DNA of 64,000 nt from Sinorhizobium sp. B11 (lineage in GTDB: Bacteria > Pseudomonadota > Alphaproteobacteria > Rhizobiales > Rhizobiaceae). Positions 55,903 to 64,000 of this stretch are shown here, one piece after another (within the stretch, counting starts at the first letter, position 1; every line of letters starts with the position of its first letter). Below the pieces are notes generated by a model. That model saw nothing but the letters and a program-made list of their open reading frames with translations. It did no database searches and was not told the origin of the DNA. The translations under genes and the position numbers were made by a program. The stretch lies in the NCBI GenBank assembly GCA_039725955.1, contig CP091033.1, positions 248,001 through 312,000 of the forward strand, in the 5' to 3' direction.

Positions 55903-57666
55903 TCAGTAACTGATCAGCGAATAGGGCGCATCATTCGATCCGAAGCGAGGCTGGACCCCGAGCAGCGGGGCTGCCCGACCAATGATTTCCTTCACCATCG
56001 GCGCGGCTGTGGAGGCTGCCGTCCGTCCGCCATGCTCACCGGTTTTCGGGGCGTCGATGATCGCAAGGACCATATATTTCGGCTTGTCCATTGGAAAAGC
56101 CGCAACGAAGGCGTTGAAGTTCAGGTCGCTGGCATAACGCCCATTGACGACCTTGTCGGCAGTCCCGGTTTTGCCGCCGACATTGAAGCCCTCGACCTGG
56201 GCGGCACGGCCTGAACCCTTCAGCCCGTTCCAGCTGAAGAGATAGCGCATATCGGCACTTGTGCTTTGCTTGACCACGGTTTTCGCCAGAGTTGCAGCTT
56301 GTTCGGGCGACCGTGGCAGGAAAGTTGGCGGAATGAGATTGCCGCCATTGATGAGAGATGCGGCGGCGGAGGCCGTCTGCAGCGGGGTCGTGGCGACGCC
56401 GTGACCGAAGGAGATCGTGACCGAATTGATCTTCTTCCATGTGCGTGGCTGCGTGGGCGTTGCGACGCCCGGCATCTCCGTCTCCACCTTCGACAAAAGT
56501 CCGAGCTTGGTCAGGAACTGTTGATGTCCCTCAATGCCTACCATGTCCGCGACCGCCGCGGTGCCGATATTGGACGAATACTGAAAGACCTCCGGGATCG
56601 ACAGTGGCCTGTGCTTGCCTTTGAAGTCCTTGATCGTGAAGCCGCCCATTCGGATCGGACGCGATGCATCGACGACGGAGTTGAGAGTGATCTTTTCCGC
56701 ATCGAGGCCCATCGCCAAGGTGAAGCTCTTGAAGGTCGAGCCCATCTCGAATGTCGCATTGCTGATCCGGTTGAACCAGCCTTTCTCGTAATCCTTGTCT
56801 ACGCTGCCGTCCGCCAATGTGCGTGATGGCTCATTCGGATCATAATCCGGCACCGAGGCCATCGCCAGGACCTCGCCTGTCTCGACGTCGAGAACGAGTG
56901 CGCCGGCGGCTTCCGCCTGATAGGCGTTCATCGCTTTGGCGGCGACTTCCCGGGCGAGGTTCTGGACGCGGATGTCGATCGATAGGCTGACGGGTTCAAG
57001 CGGAACTCCGGATGTCAGCCCCACAGCCCTCAGATCGGCCAGGCCTTGCTGGTCGAGATACCGCTCCATGCCGGCCAGTCCTTGATTGTCGACATTGACG
57101 TGACCAAGGATATGCGACGCAGCGCGCCCGCCGGGATAGAAGCGACGTTTTTCCGGTCTGAACCCTATGCCGGGAAGTCCAAGGGCAAGGATATCAGCTT
57201 GCTGCCTCGGCGTGAGTTGGCGCCGCAGCCACTGGAAGCCGCTGTCCATCTTGAGCTTCTTGTGGGTCTCCCTCCAATCGAGGCTCGGAATGACGACTGC
57301 GAGTTTCTCCACCACTTCGTCGGCGTCGATGATGCGACGGGGGTCTGCGTAGAGGGAAACCATGTTCAGGTCGGTCGCCAGAAGCTGGCCATTGCGATCG
57401 ACGATGTCGGGCCGGGAGGCGACGCCGTTGGGATTGCCCAGCGAACTGGTGGTGGGCTCCTCGGCAAGCCCGTATTGGACAAGACGGCCGCCGATCAGAA
57501 TAAACCCGCAGACGAAGGCGCCGATCAGAATGCCTAACCGTTGCCGCGTCTTGCCACTCCGCATCTTTCTCGTGCCCGGGATCCTGTCGTCAACGCCGAT
57601 CCTCTGACGTTCGACGAGGATATGGGATCGACTTTTAATCTTCAGAATTCGGGAGATGATGGTCAT
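55903..57666 (-). CDS. FtsI/PBP3-like peptidoglycan transpeptidase (paralogue outside the division cluster)
   Basis: 587 aa class B penicillin-binding protein. A cytoplasmic tail (about 1-42) and one membrane anchor (about 45-62) are followed by a PBP dimer domain (RPDIVDRNGQLLATDL). The transpeptidase domain has S310-T-F-K313, S364-S-N366 and K499-T-G501, so it should be active. The house-keeping ftsI sits in the mra/mur cluster, so this copy among catabolic operons is a second FtsI. The N-terminal tail is longer than usual. A CtrA-like box lies 114 nt upstream. Confidence 0.85.
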   Translation of the reverse strand: MTIISRILKIKSRSHILVERQRIGVDDRIPGTRKMRSGKTRQRLGILIGAFVCGFILIGGRLVQYGLAEEPTTSSLGNPNGVASRPDIVDRNGQLLATDLNMVSLYADPRRIIDADEVVEKLAVVIPSLDWRETHKKLKMDSGFQWLRRQLTPRQQADILALGLPGIGFRPEKRRFYPGGRAASHILGHVNVDNQGLAGMERYLDQQGLADLRAVGLTSGVPLEPVSLSIDIRVQNLAREVAAKAMNAYQAEAAGALVLDVETGEVLAMASVPDYDPNEPSRTLADGSVDKDYEKGWFNRISNATFEMGSTFKSFTLAMGLDAEKITLNSVVDASRPIRMGGFTIKDFKGKHRPLSIPEVFQYSSNIGTAAVADMVGIEGHQQFLTKLGLLSKVETEMPGVATPTQPRTWKKINSVTISFGHGVATTPLQTASAAASLINGGNLIPPTFLPRSPEQAATLAKTVVKQSTSADMRYLFSWNGLKGSGRAAQVEGFNVGGKTGTADKVVNGRYASDLNFNAFVAAFPMDKPKYMVLAIIDAPKTGEHGGRTAASTAAPMVKEIIGRAAPLLGVQPRFGSNDAPYSLISY

Positions 57667-57779
57667 TGAGCTGATCCAGAACAGGCGGCGGAAGTCGAAG
57701 AAGCACTTCCGAAAACGCGGTGCGTTTTCCGGCCTGTTTCTCCTGGGGCAAACTGCTGACTAGATTTGCGTGGAATTAT

Positions 57780-57795
57780 TTAACAGTTCGTTAAC
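57780..57795. promoter_or_regulatory. CtrA-like binding site upstream of the ftsI paralogue
   Basis: TTAACAGTTCGTTAAC fits the full alphaproteobacterial CtrA consensus TTAA-N7-TTAA (here followed by C). It lies in the only intergenic stretch (57667-57836) that can serve the ftsI-like gene, since the other neighbour ends at 57837. The rest of that stretch holds a small hairpin at 57711-57729 and nothing else I can name. Confidence 0.55.
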
Positions 57796-57836
57796 CGTCG
57801 CTTCCAGATGTGCCACGGGCATGGCCGACGGCCACG

Positions 57837-58796
57837 TCAAGCCGTTGTATCGATCAATCGCTGCGCGGTGAATTTGTCGGTCACCAGCATGTCGATGACG
57901 CCAACACGCAGCGCGCCCGAGATCGCCGCCGTCTTCTTCGCACCGCCGGCCAGCGCGATGACGCGATCCACCCGCGCAAGATCCTCGAGCGGAAGGCCGA
58001 TGACCCGGTCATCCAGCGGCGTCTTCACCGGTTTGCCGTCCTTGTCGAAAAAGCGCAGTGAAATGTCACCAACGGCGCCGGCCTCGGCGAGATCGGCAAG
58101 CTCCCGCGACGAAAAGATGTTGCCCGAACGAGCAAGCAATTCGGACGGCTCCACGGCGCCGATGCCGACAATGGCGAGCGTGATACTGCCGAACAAATCC
58201 ATGGTCTCGCGGACGAAGGGATCTGACTGCATCAGGAGCCTGGCTTCCCTCGATGTCGTCACGCCCTGTACGGGAAGCAGCTTGGGTTCGGCTCCGGTGA
58301 GGCGTGCAAGGCGCGTCGTAAGCTGCGTGGCATGTGTCTGCACCGAAGGGTCGCCCATGCCGCCGAGGGTTTGCACGACGTATTTTACCTGGGCGCTTTT
58401 CTGCGGATGGATGTTTTCGACCATCTTGAAGATGGTCTGGCTCCAGCTCGAAACCCCGACGATCTCGCCAGGTGCAAGTGTGATCTCGAGAAGATGGGCT
58501 GCGGCTTCACCGATCCGGGCCATGATGGCGCCGTCCCGGTCCTCGCTGCACTCGACGACAATTGCTTCGGGAAGGTCGAACTTTTGACGCAGGGCTCCTT
58601 CGAGTTCACTGTAGGTGCCGACCGGCGGAATGACGCTGGTGCGAACAATGTCCTCGGCCTCGGCCCTCTTCAGCATTCGCGAGACCGTCGCCTGGGAAAG
58701 CCGCAGATGCTGCGCGATCTCCGCCTGCCGCCGCCCTTCGATGTGGTACATCTGGGCAACCCTGGAGATCAGGCGGAGTTCGTTGAGACGGGACAT
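57837..58796 (-). CDS. SorC-family sugar-binding transcriptional regulator
   Basis: 319 aa. HTH at about 8-45 (ISRVAQMYHIEGRRQAEIAQHLRLSQATVSRMLKRAEAEDIV) plus the SorC effector domain (IVGVSSWSQTIFKMVENIHP, TLGGMGDPSVQTHATQLTTRLA, DISLRFFDKDGKPVKTPLDDRVIGL). A palindrome TGAAT-N4-ATTCA lies 15 nt before its start and related copies flank the transketolase/permease promoters. It follows the kinase by 21 nt on the same strand. Ligand probably a phosphorylated sugar of the module. Confidence 0.85.
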   Translation of the reverse strand: MSRLNELRLISRVAQMYHIEGRRQAEIAQHLRLSQATVSRMLKRAEAEDIVRTSVIPPVGTYSELEGALRQKFDLPEAIVVECSEDRDGAIMARIGEAAAHLLEITLAPGEIVGVSSWSQTIFKMVENIHPQKSAQVKYVVQTLGGMGDPSVQTHATQLTTRLARLTGAEPKLLPVQGVTTSREARLLMQSDPFVRETMDLFGSITLAIVGIGAVEPSELLARSGNIFSSRELADLAEAGAVGDISLRFFDKDGKPVKTPLDDRVIGLPLEDLARVDRVIALAGGAKKTAAISGALRVGVIDMLVTDKFTAQRLIDTTA

Positions 58797-58810
58797 GGGC
58801 GATACCGGCT

Positions 58811-58824
58811 TGAATTTTTATTCA
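58811..58824. promoter_or_regulatory. SorC-type operator, copy 1
   Basis: TGAATTTTTATTCA, perfect 5-nt arms around TTTT, between the kinase 3' end (which it overlaps) and the SorC gene. Suggests autoregulation. Confidence 0.6.
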
Positions 58825-60287
58825 CATTTAACCGGTGTCGGTCGCGACGTCGAGCGGGCCAGCGCATCATTCCATGTATTGAGAAGTCCGGTGCGATCGA
58901 TCTCTTCGGGGCGGATCACTGTGGTGCTTCTCGGGAGTGCTTCGATCGCGTCGAGATCCTTCCACAGCCCGAGCGAAAGCCCGGCGAGATAGGCGGCACC
59001 GAGAGCGGAAGCCTCCGGCGCCTCGCACTGGATGACGGCATGTTCGATCAGGTTCGACACGCATTGCATCAGGAAGCGGTTCTGGCTCGGGCCGCCGTCG
59101 ACATAAAGAGCGCCGAGCTTGCCGCCGCTCTGGGCGCGCATAGCGGCGATCACGTCATGCACCTGGCAGGCGATCGAATCCGTCACTGAGCGGGCCATCT
59201 GGGCGCGGGTCGTGGAAAAGTTGATCTGGGCGAAGAGCGCACGGGCGTCGGAATTCCAGTAGGGGGCGCCGAGGCCGACGAAGGCCGGCACGAATCCCGG
59301 TCCGCCCGGCTCAGCCGTCGCCGCAAGGTCGACGAGGGCTGCGACATCGGGAAGGCCCAGAATGTCGGCCATCCACGGAAGGCTTGCTGCCGAAACGAGA
59401 ATGTTGCCCTCGAAGGCGAAGGTCGGCTCGCCGGCTATCCGCCAGGCGACCGTCGTGGTTATCCCGTTTTGCGGCGCGATGAAGCGCGGCAATGTCGTCA
59501 TGACGGAGGAGCCGGTTCCGAACGTTACCTTGCCATCGCCGGGCTTGAAGGCCCCATGACCAAAGAGCGCCGCATGGCTGTCGCCGATAGCAGATCGGAT
59601 CGGCGTGCCGTCCGGGATGCCGGGAAGGCCGCGCGTCGTGCCGAAATCGGCAGAACTGTCGAGCACTTCCGGCAGCAGGGCGATATCAACGCCGAAAATC
59701 TGGCCGAGTTCCTCACTCCAGACCTGCCAATTGAGGTCGAACAACTGGCTGCGGGCGGCATTGGAGGCATCGCAGACGTGGCGGCGCCCACCCGTCAGGC
59801 AATGGATCAGCCAACTGTCGACCGTGCCGAGGCGCACACGGCGCCCGGCTGGTACGCGATCGAGCAGCCAGCGGAATTTCGATCCGGGAAACATCGGGTC
59901 GAGTGGAAGGCCGGTCAGCGTTTCCACGCGGTCGAGATGACCTTCGGCGATCAGGCGCTCGCAGTCCGGCGCTGTGCGGCGGCACTGCCAGACCACCACC
60001 GGACCCAGTGCCTCGCCGCTCTCTGCATCCCACATCGTGACGGATTCACGCTGATTGGAAACTGCCACCGCCTCGACAGTAACGTCGGAAACTGTCTTCA
60101 GGCAGGCCTCGATCGCCTCGCAAACGGAGGCAAAGATGCGGCGGGGATCTTGCTCGACCCAGCCCGGCTGCGGATAGGAGATACCGACGGCGGCCGAGCC
60201 TCTGGCAAGCACCTCTCCGGTTTCGGAAACCAACACTGCCTTCGAATTGGTTGTGCCCTGGTCGATCGCCAGAATAGCCCGCATCAT
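58818..60287 (-). CDS. FGGY-family carbohydrate kinase (glycerol-kinase-like)
   Basis: 489 aa. AILAIDQGTTNSKAVLVSETG, the glycerol-kinase-like VEQDP, AVSNQRESVTMWDAESGEALGPVVVWQCRR, VTFGTGSSVM and LYVDGGPSQNRFLMQ are FGGY marks. Glycerol kinase is the nearest named relative, but the partnership with a split transketolase and an Rbs-type importer argues for a sugar (ketose) kinase instead. D-apulose kinase of the apiose pathway has this kind of neighbourhood. GAGGAG lies just ahead of the ATG. Confidence 0.8.
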   Translation of the reverse strand: MMRAILAIDQGTTNSKAVLVSETGEVLARGSAAVGISYPQPGWVEQDPRRIFASVCEAIEACLKTVSDVTVEAVAVSNQRESVTMWDAESGEALGPVVVWQCRRTAPDCERLIAEGHLDRVETLTGLPLDPMFPGSKFRWLLDRVPAGRRVRLGTVDSWLIHCLTGGRRHVCDASNAARSQLFDLNWQVWSEELGQIFGVDIALLPEVLDSSADFGTTRGLPGIPDGTPIRSAIGDSHAALFGHGAFKPGDGKVTFGTGSSVMTTLPRFIAPQNGITTTVAWRIAGEPTFAFEGNILVSAASLPWMADILGLPDVAALVDLAATAEPGGPGFVPAFVGLGAPYWNSDARALFAQINFSTTRAQMARSVTDSIACQVHDVIAAMRAQSGGKLGALYVDGGPSQNRFLMQCVSNLIEHAVIQCEAPEASALGAAYLAGLSLGLWKDLDAIEALPRSTTVIRPEEIDRTGLLNTWNDALARSTSRPTPVKCE

Positions 60288-60306
60288 CTTCTCCTCAAAC
60301 GAACGG

Positions 60307-60328
60307 CCGGGGCAGATGCGCGCCCCGG
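60307..60328 (-). terminator. Intercistronic hairpin between transketolase and kinase genes
   Basis: 7-bp GC stem (CCGGGGC / GCCCCGG) with an 8-nt loop in the 62-nt gap. No U tract, so it probably tunes mRNA stability. Confidence 0.45.
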
Positions 60329-60349
60329 TGCAATAGACCTGCTATCAGA

Positions 60350-61306
60350 TTATTTGCGCTTGATCAGCGCCTGGGCCGCATCGGCGATCGCCGCTGGCGC
60401 CATGCCGAATTCGTCAAGGAGGAATTCGGCCGAACCTGTCGGCGCATAGATGCCGGGAACACCAAGACGCTTCATCGGTACGGGCGCGTTGTCGACGACC
60501 ACTTCGGCGATGGCGGAACCGAGGCCGCCGAAGATCGAATGCTCTTCCGCCGTCACGATCGCGCCAGTCTCGTTGGCCGCCGCAATGATGGCGGCCTCGT
60601 CGATCGGGCGAACCGTCGCCATGTTGAGCACGCGCGCCTTGATGCCGCGCCCAGCCAGGATTTCGGCGGCCTTCATCATGCGGTGGGTCAGCGTGCCGTT
60701 GGCAATCAGCGTGACATCAGAGCCTTCGCGCAGCAGGTTCGCCTTGCCGACTTCGAACCTGTGACCTTCAGGCAGCAGATCCGGAACGCCGACGCGCGAG
60801 AGGCGCAGGAAGCAGGGACCATTATAGCTTGCGGCCCACTCGACCGCGGCGGCAGTCTCGATGCGGTCGCAAGGGGCGATCACGGGCAGATTCGGCAGCA
60901 CGCGCGTCCAGGCGAAATCCTCGATCGAATGATGGGTCGGGCCGAGTTCGCCGTAAGCCATGCCCGAGGAAATGCCGACGAGCTTGACGTTGGCATTGGA
61001 GTAGGAAATGTCGGCCTTGATCTGCTCGAGCGATCGGCCGGTCAGGAACGGAGAGGCGCCGCAGACATAGGGCAAGCGTCCGCCATTGGCGAGACCGGCG
61101 CCGACGCCAACCATGTTCTGTTCGGCGATGCCGACATTGACGAGGCGATCAGGGAATTTCGACTTGAAGCCGCCGAGTTTGGAGGAACCGACCGAGTCGT
61201 TGCAGACGGCGACGATGGTTTCATTCTCGGCGGCCAGGCGCTCGAGCGTCGCCGCAAAGGCATCGCGGCAGTCATAGAGCTTCGGTGGGTTTACGGGCGC
61301 GTTCAT
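60350..61306 (-). CDS. Split transketolase, C-terminal subunit
   Basis: 318 aa, pyrimidine-binding plus C-terminal transketolase domains (RLVNVGIAEQNMVGVGAGLANGG holds the Glu that activates thiamine diphosphate; LLREGSDVTLIANGTLTHRMMKAAEIL). It must pair with the N-terminal subunit encoded just upstream (1-nt TAATG overlap). It transfers a two-carbon unit between sugar phosphates. Dedicated split transketolases occur in sugar-specific operons, for example for D-apulose 4-phosphate. Confidence 0.85.
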   Translation of the reverse strand: MNAPVNPPKLYDCRDAFAATLERLAAENETIVAVCNDSVGSSKLGGFKSKFPDRLVNVGIAEQNMVGVGAGLANGGRLPYVCGASPFLTGRSLEQIKADISYSNANVKLVGISSGMAYGELGPTHHSIEDFAWTRVLPNLPVIAPCDRIETAAAVEWAASYNGPCFLRLSRVGVPDLLPEGHRFEVGKANLLREGSDVTLIANGTLTHRMMKAAEILAGRGIKARVLNMATVRPIDEAAIIAAANETGAIVTAEEHSIFGGLGSAIAEVVVDNAPVPMKRLGVPGIYAPTGSAEFLLDEFGMAPAAIADAAQALIKRK

Positions 61307-62115
61307 TAGAGTGCCTCCGACAGTTCTGCCAATGCGGTTTCATACTGTTCCTTGCTCGGAACCTTGTGATGCCAGTCGACGCGATCCTGCATGAAAGAGA
61401 TGCCATGGCCCTTGTTGGTGTGCGCCACGATGCAATGGGGCCGGTCGGAGCGATGCTCGAGGGCGGGCACGATCGCGTGCATGTCGTTGCCGTTGATTTC
61501 GCTGACCTCCCAGCCGAAGGCCTCGAGCTTGGGGCGAAGCGGTGCGACATCGTTGGTGTCCGAGAGCGAAGCGCCCTGTTGGAACCTGTTGTGGTCGATG
61601 ATCAAGGTCAGGTTGTCCAGGCGGAACTGGTATGCTGCCATGATGGCTTCCCAGTTCGAGCCTTCCTGCATCTCGCCGTCACCGGTGATGACATAGGTGT
61701 GGTATTTCGCACCTGAGAGTTTTGCCGCCTTGGCCATGCCGACAGCAACCGGCAGCCCGTGTCCGAGCGGGCCGGTATTCGTTTCGACGCCCGGCACCTT
61801 ATTACAGTTCGGGTGGCCGTTCAGACGGGAATGCGGCTTCAGGAAAGTCGAGATTTCCTCTTCCGGAATGAAACCGCGCTTGGCGAGCGTGACATAGAGC
61901 GCGCAGGCCGTATGGCCCTTTGAAAGCACGAACCTGTCGCGATCGGGATGTCTGGGCTGATCGGGCCAGACGCGCAGCACCCGAAAATACAGCGCTGTGA
62001 GGAGATCGATCACCGACATCTCGCCACCGATATGGCCAGCGCCCGCCTCGTATACGGCCTGGAGGTCGCGCAGACGTATCTGGCGAGCAACACGTTCAAG
62101 TTCGGAAGGCTCCAT
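61306..62115 (-). CDS. Split transketolase, N-terminal subunit
   Basis: 269 aa thiamine-diphosphate-binding subunit. GHIGGEMSVIDLLTALYF, GPLGHGLPVAVGMAKAAKL and the metal/cofactor motif GDGEMQEGSNWEA are intact. ATG 62115 is chosen (GAGAGG 6 nt ahead); the frame upstream runs through the promoter and operator. First gene of the leftward operon transketolase A-B-kinase-SorC. Confidence 0.85.
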   Translation of the reverse strand: MEPSELERVARQIRLRDLQAVYEAGAGHIGGEMSVIDLLTALYFRVLRVWPDQPRHPDRDRFVLSKGHTACALYVTLAKRGFIPEEEISTFLKPHSRLNGHPNCNKVPGVETNTGPLGHGLPVAVGMAKAAKLSGAKYHTYVITGDGEMQEGSNWEAIMAAYQFRLDNLTLIIDHNRFQQGASLSDTNDVAPLRPKLEAFGWEVSEINGNDMHAIVPALEHRSDRPHCIVAHTNKGHGISFMQDRVDWHHKVPSKEQYETALAELSEAL

Positions 62116-62127
62116 CGTTTCCTCTCG

Positions 62128-62141
62128 TGCATAAATATTCA
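62128..62141. promoter_or_regulatory. SorC-type operator, copy 2 (transketolase promoter)
   Basis: TGCATAAATATTCA, one mismatch to the palindrome TGAAT-N4-ATTCA, 12 nt upstream of the transketolase A start. On the minus strand an AT-rich -10-like region and TTGACT (62169-62174) lie behind it. Confidence 0.6.
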
Positions 62142-62267
62142 CTATGTTATATTTTTGCATATGAGCGAGCTTAGTCAAGCCCCTTGTTGATTGTCCAGCC
62201 TCCAGTATCCGCAGAAAAGCCGGTTGACAGCATCTAAGCAAGTTGTTAATGAATTTTCCAGCAGGCA

Positions 62268-62281
62268 TGAATAAATATTCT
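62268..62281. promoter_or_regulatory. SorC-type operator, copy 3 (permease promoter)
   Basis: TGAATAAATATTCT shares ATAAATATTC with copy 2, in the same divergent region, 47 nt before the permease ATG. TTGACA at 62224-62229 is a possible -35 for the rightward promoter. Confidence 0.6.
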
Positions 62282-62328
62282 AGCTTGAGGAAATAGTGGC
62301 CGCCGGCCTTGATCTTTAGGGAGGAACG

Positions 62329-63312
62329 ATGGTGGCGATCGACGTGAATGAACAGAGCCGGCCGTCCGGTACGTGGGTCAGCAAGCTCACGGGAGCAACC
62401 GGTCCGCTCATCGGACTGCTTTTGCTCTGCCTGTTCCTGACCTTCAGCACTGATACATTTCTCTCCGTCCGCAATGGTCTGAACATTCTCGACCAGATCA
62501 CCGTGCTCGGGATCATGGCAGTCGGCATGACCTTCGTGATCCTGATCGGCGGCATCGACCTTTCGGTAGGCTCGGTCCTAGCTCTCGCGATGATGGTGAT
62601 GGGCTGGACGGCGAATATCGCCGGTCTGCCGCTCGGCCTCGGCATCGTGGCGGCGCTTATTGCCTCGATGATCAGCGGCCTTATCGTCGGCATCATGGTC
62701 ACCTGGTTCAGGGTCCCCGCCTTTATCGCGACGCTCGCGATGATGTCGGCTGCGCGCGGCGTGGCAAACATGATCACCGACGGCCAGCAGATCGTGGGCT
62801 TTCCTGACTGGTTCATGATGCTGGCCATTGACCGCCATTTCGGCATCCTGACTGCAACCGTCTTCCTGATGCTGGCAGTCGTCGCAGCTGCCTGGATTTT
62901 CCTGCACTTCCGCGCAGAAGGACGCATGCTCTATGCGGTCGGCGGCAATCCCGAAGTTGCCCGTCTTGCCGGCATCAATGTCCAGCTTGTGACTATTCTT
63001 GTGTACGTGGCGAGTGCCGCGCTTGCAGGTCTTGCCGGTATCGTTCTTGCTGCCCGTCTCGACTCTGCCCAGCCGTCCAGCGGCTTCGGCTACGAACTCG
63101 ACACGATCGCAGCGGTCGTTATCGGCGGAACATCACTGTCGGGCGGTGCCGGCGGCATCGGTGGCACGCTGATCGGCGTCCTGATCATCGGTGTGCTGCG
63201 CAACGGCCTCAACCTGCTCAACGTCTCACCCTTCCTGCAGCAGGTCATCATCGGTGTCGTGATCGTTCTCGCGGTCGGCGCCGAGACAATCCGCAAGCGG
63301 CGCGCTGTCTGA
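62329..63312 (+). CDS. Ribose-type sugar ABC importer permease (RbsC family)
   Basis: 327 aa, about nine transmembrane segments. MTFVILIGGIDLSVGSVLALAMMVMG, MVTWFRVPAFIATLAMMSAARGVANMITDG and IAAVVIGGTSLSGGAGGIGGTLIGVLIIGVLRNGLNLL are typical RbsC blocks. AGGGAGGA precedes the ATG. It is followed by the binding protein; no ATPase lies between, so that gene is presumably downstream of the window. Divergent from the transketolase operon. Confidence 0.85.
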   Translation: MVAIDVNEQSRPSGTWVSKLTGATGPLIGLLLLCLFLTFSTDTFLSVRNGLNILDQITVLGIMAVGMTFVILIGGIDLSVGSVLALAMMVMGWTANIAGLPLGLGIVAALIASMISGLIVGIMVTWFRVPAFIATLAMMSAARGVANMITDGQQIVGFPDWFMMLAIDRHFGILTATVFLMLAVVAAAWIFLHFRAEGRMLYAVGGNPEVARLAGINVQLVTILVYVASAALAGLAGIVLAARLDSAQPSSGFGYELDTIAAVVIGGTSLSGGAGGIGGTLIGVLIIGVLRNGLNLLNVSPFLQQVIIGVVIVLAVGAETIRKRRAV

Positions 63313-63318
63313 ACATCA

Positions 63319-63339
63319 GGCCCGCAGGTGATGCGGGCC
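63319..63339 (+). terminator. Intercistronic hairpin between permease and binding-protein genes
   Basis: Perfect 8-bp stem (GGCCCGCA / TGCGGGCC) with loop GGTGA, 7 nt after the permease stop. No U tract. Confidence 0.5.
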
Positions 63340-63428
63340 GCGTGAAATTCCTCTCCGAAAGGTTTGGAGCGGATCTATTGCCCGAGGGGGAGGATACCCA
63401 AGGGTTCACTAACAACGGAGGAACTGAC

Positions 63429-64000
63429 ATGAAATTTGCGCGCACTCTGCTCGCGTCTGCTGCCCTGCTTGGTCTCAGCCTCGGATCCGTTCACGCGGCC
63501 GAAGTCAAGAAGCTTGGCCTTGCCGTCGCAAACCTGCAGGCAAACTTCTTCAACCAGATCAAGCAGTCGGTTGAAGACGAAGCCAAGAAGCGGGGCATCG
63601 AGGTCGTTACCGTCGACGCCAAGGGCGACGGCCCGACGCAGGTCAACCAGATCCAGGACCTTCTGACCCAGAACATCGACGCTCTCATCTATATCCCGGC
63701 TGGTGCAGCCGCGGCTACCGTTCCGGTGAAGCTTGCAAAGCAGGCAGGCATCCCGGTCGTCAACGTCGACCGCAATGCCGAAGGTGCTCCGGGCGACACG
63801 TTCCTGGCGACGGACTCCGTTGCCTCCGCCAAGGCGGTTTGCGACTACATCCTCAAGGAAGCCGGCGGCAAGGGCAAGATGGTCATCATCCACGGCCAGA
63901 AAGGCACCACGCCCGAGCTTGATCGTTCCAAGGGTTGCGCGGAATCCCTGAAGGCCAATCCGGACGTCAAGGTTGTTGCCGAACAGTATTCCAACAACTG
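63429..64000 (+). CDS. Ribose-type sugar ABC importer substrate-binding protein (partial, runs off the window)
   Basis: The first 190 residues are in the window. Sec signal at about 1-23 (LLGLSLGSVHA-AE), then LGLAVANLQANFFNQIKQSVEDEAKKRGIEVVTVDAKGD, NIDALIYIPAGAAAATVPVKLAKQAGIPVVNVDRNAEG and IIHGQKGTTPELDRSKG, a ribose/galactose-type (family 2) binding protein. GGAGG lies 8 nt ahead of the ATG. It delivers the sugar for the kinase-transketolase module. Confidence 0.85.
   Translation, partial: MKFARTLLASAALLGLSLGSVHAAEVKKLGLAVANLQANFFNQIKQSVEDEAKKRGIEVVTVDAKGDGPTQVNQIQDLLTQNIDALIYIPAGAAAATVPVKLAKQAGIPVVNVDRNAEGAPGDTFLATDSVASAKAVCDYILKEAGGKGKMVIIHGQKGTTPELDRSKGCAESLKANPDVKVVAEQYSNN

Noticed and set aside
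57711..57729. Hairpin GAAAACGC-GGT-GCGTTTTC as a terminator
   Set aside because: It is upstream of the ftsI paralogue and well away from the end of any gene reading toward it; more likely incidental or part of the leader.
58818..60287. Calling the kinase glpK
   Set aside because: Although glycerol-kinase-like, it is in an operon with a split transketolase and SorC regulator and no glpF or glpD neighbour.

Overview
The window is high-GC, densely coded DNA with no rRNA, tRNA, insertion sequence, phage gene or CRISPR array visible. Gene content points to a plant-associated alphaproteobacterium of the order Rhizobiales, most like Rhizobium leguminosarum and its relatives. It has an erythritol locus with an eryEFG-type ABC importer, a linked eryR-tpiA2-rpiB operon, a PraR-like XRE regulator and a CtrA-type TTAA-N7-TTAA site. 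Seven full or partial ABC importer systems, three FGGY kinases and many small local regulators suggest a catabolic section of a chromosome or chromid/megaplasmid. The replicon type cannot be told from the sequence.

Layout. (1) 2-2731: end of a branched-chain 2-oxoacid dehydrogenase operon (E1 beta tail, E2, E3). (2) 2745-10753: LacI regulator divergent from an enolase-superfamily acid-sugar dehydratase/racemase and a family-5 (Dpp-type) importer, with two copies of a TTGCAT-N4-ATGCAA operator. (3) 10766-13551: a small conserved-looking protein, a BTAD/TPR regulator and an XRE regulator. (4) 13815-22719: a nine-gene, tightly packed operon made of an OpuC/osmoprotectant-type importer, two luciferase-like FMN monooxygenases, an ornithine-cyclodeaminase-family protein, an aromatic-amino-acid-lyase homologue that lacks the MIO serine, and a PhnD-like protein without a signal peptide. 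This is the best candidate here for an undescribed pathway, probably for a quaternary amine/betaine. (5) 22813-39462: erythritol region. The importer eryEFG plus a DUF2291-like protein are transcribed leftward and continue into an extra DeoR-kinase-GlpD set. eryABCD and then eryR-eryH-eryI run rightward. A 17-codon leader ORF precedes eryA. (6) 39560-47862: SGNH hydrolase, LacI regulator, FAD-dependent oxidoreductase, family-1 sugar importer and a TIM-barrel protein, a sugar pathway I cannot name. (7) 47887-55839: KdgD and UxuA, a GntR regulator, and a second family-5 importer, apparently for hexuronate-type compounds. (8) 55903-57666: a second FtsI-like transpeptidase with a CtrA-like box upstream. 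(9) 57837-64000: SorC regulator, FGGY kinase and split transketolase, divergent from an Rbs-type permease and binding protein that runs off the window. Three matching palindromes flank this module.

The common design is repeated modules of regulator, importer and two to five enzymes. Each module has its own operator, several of which can be read directly as matching palindromes next to the regulator gene and in the promoter of the divergent operon. Polyols and sugars are phosphorylated, oxidised and isomerised to feed the pentose phosphate and lower glycolytic pools, while acid sugars are dehydrated. Function calls are by recognition of motifs and family architecture only; no database search was run.
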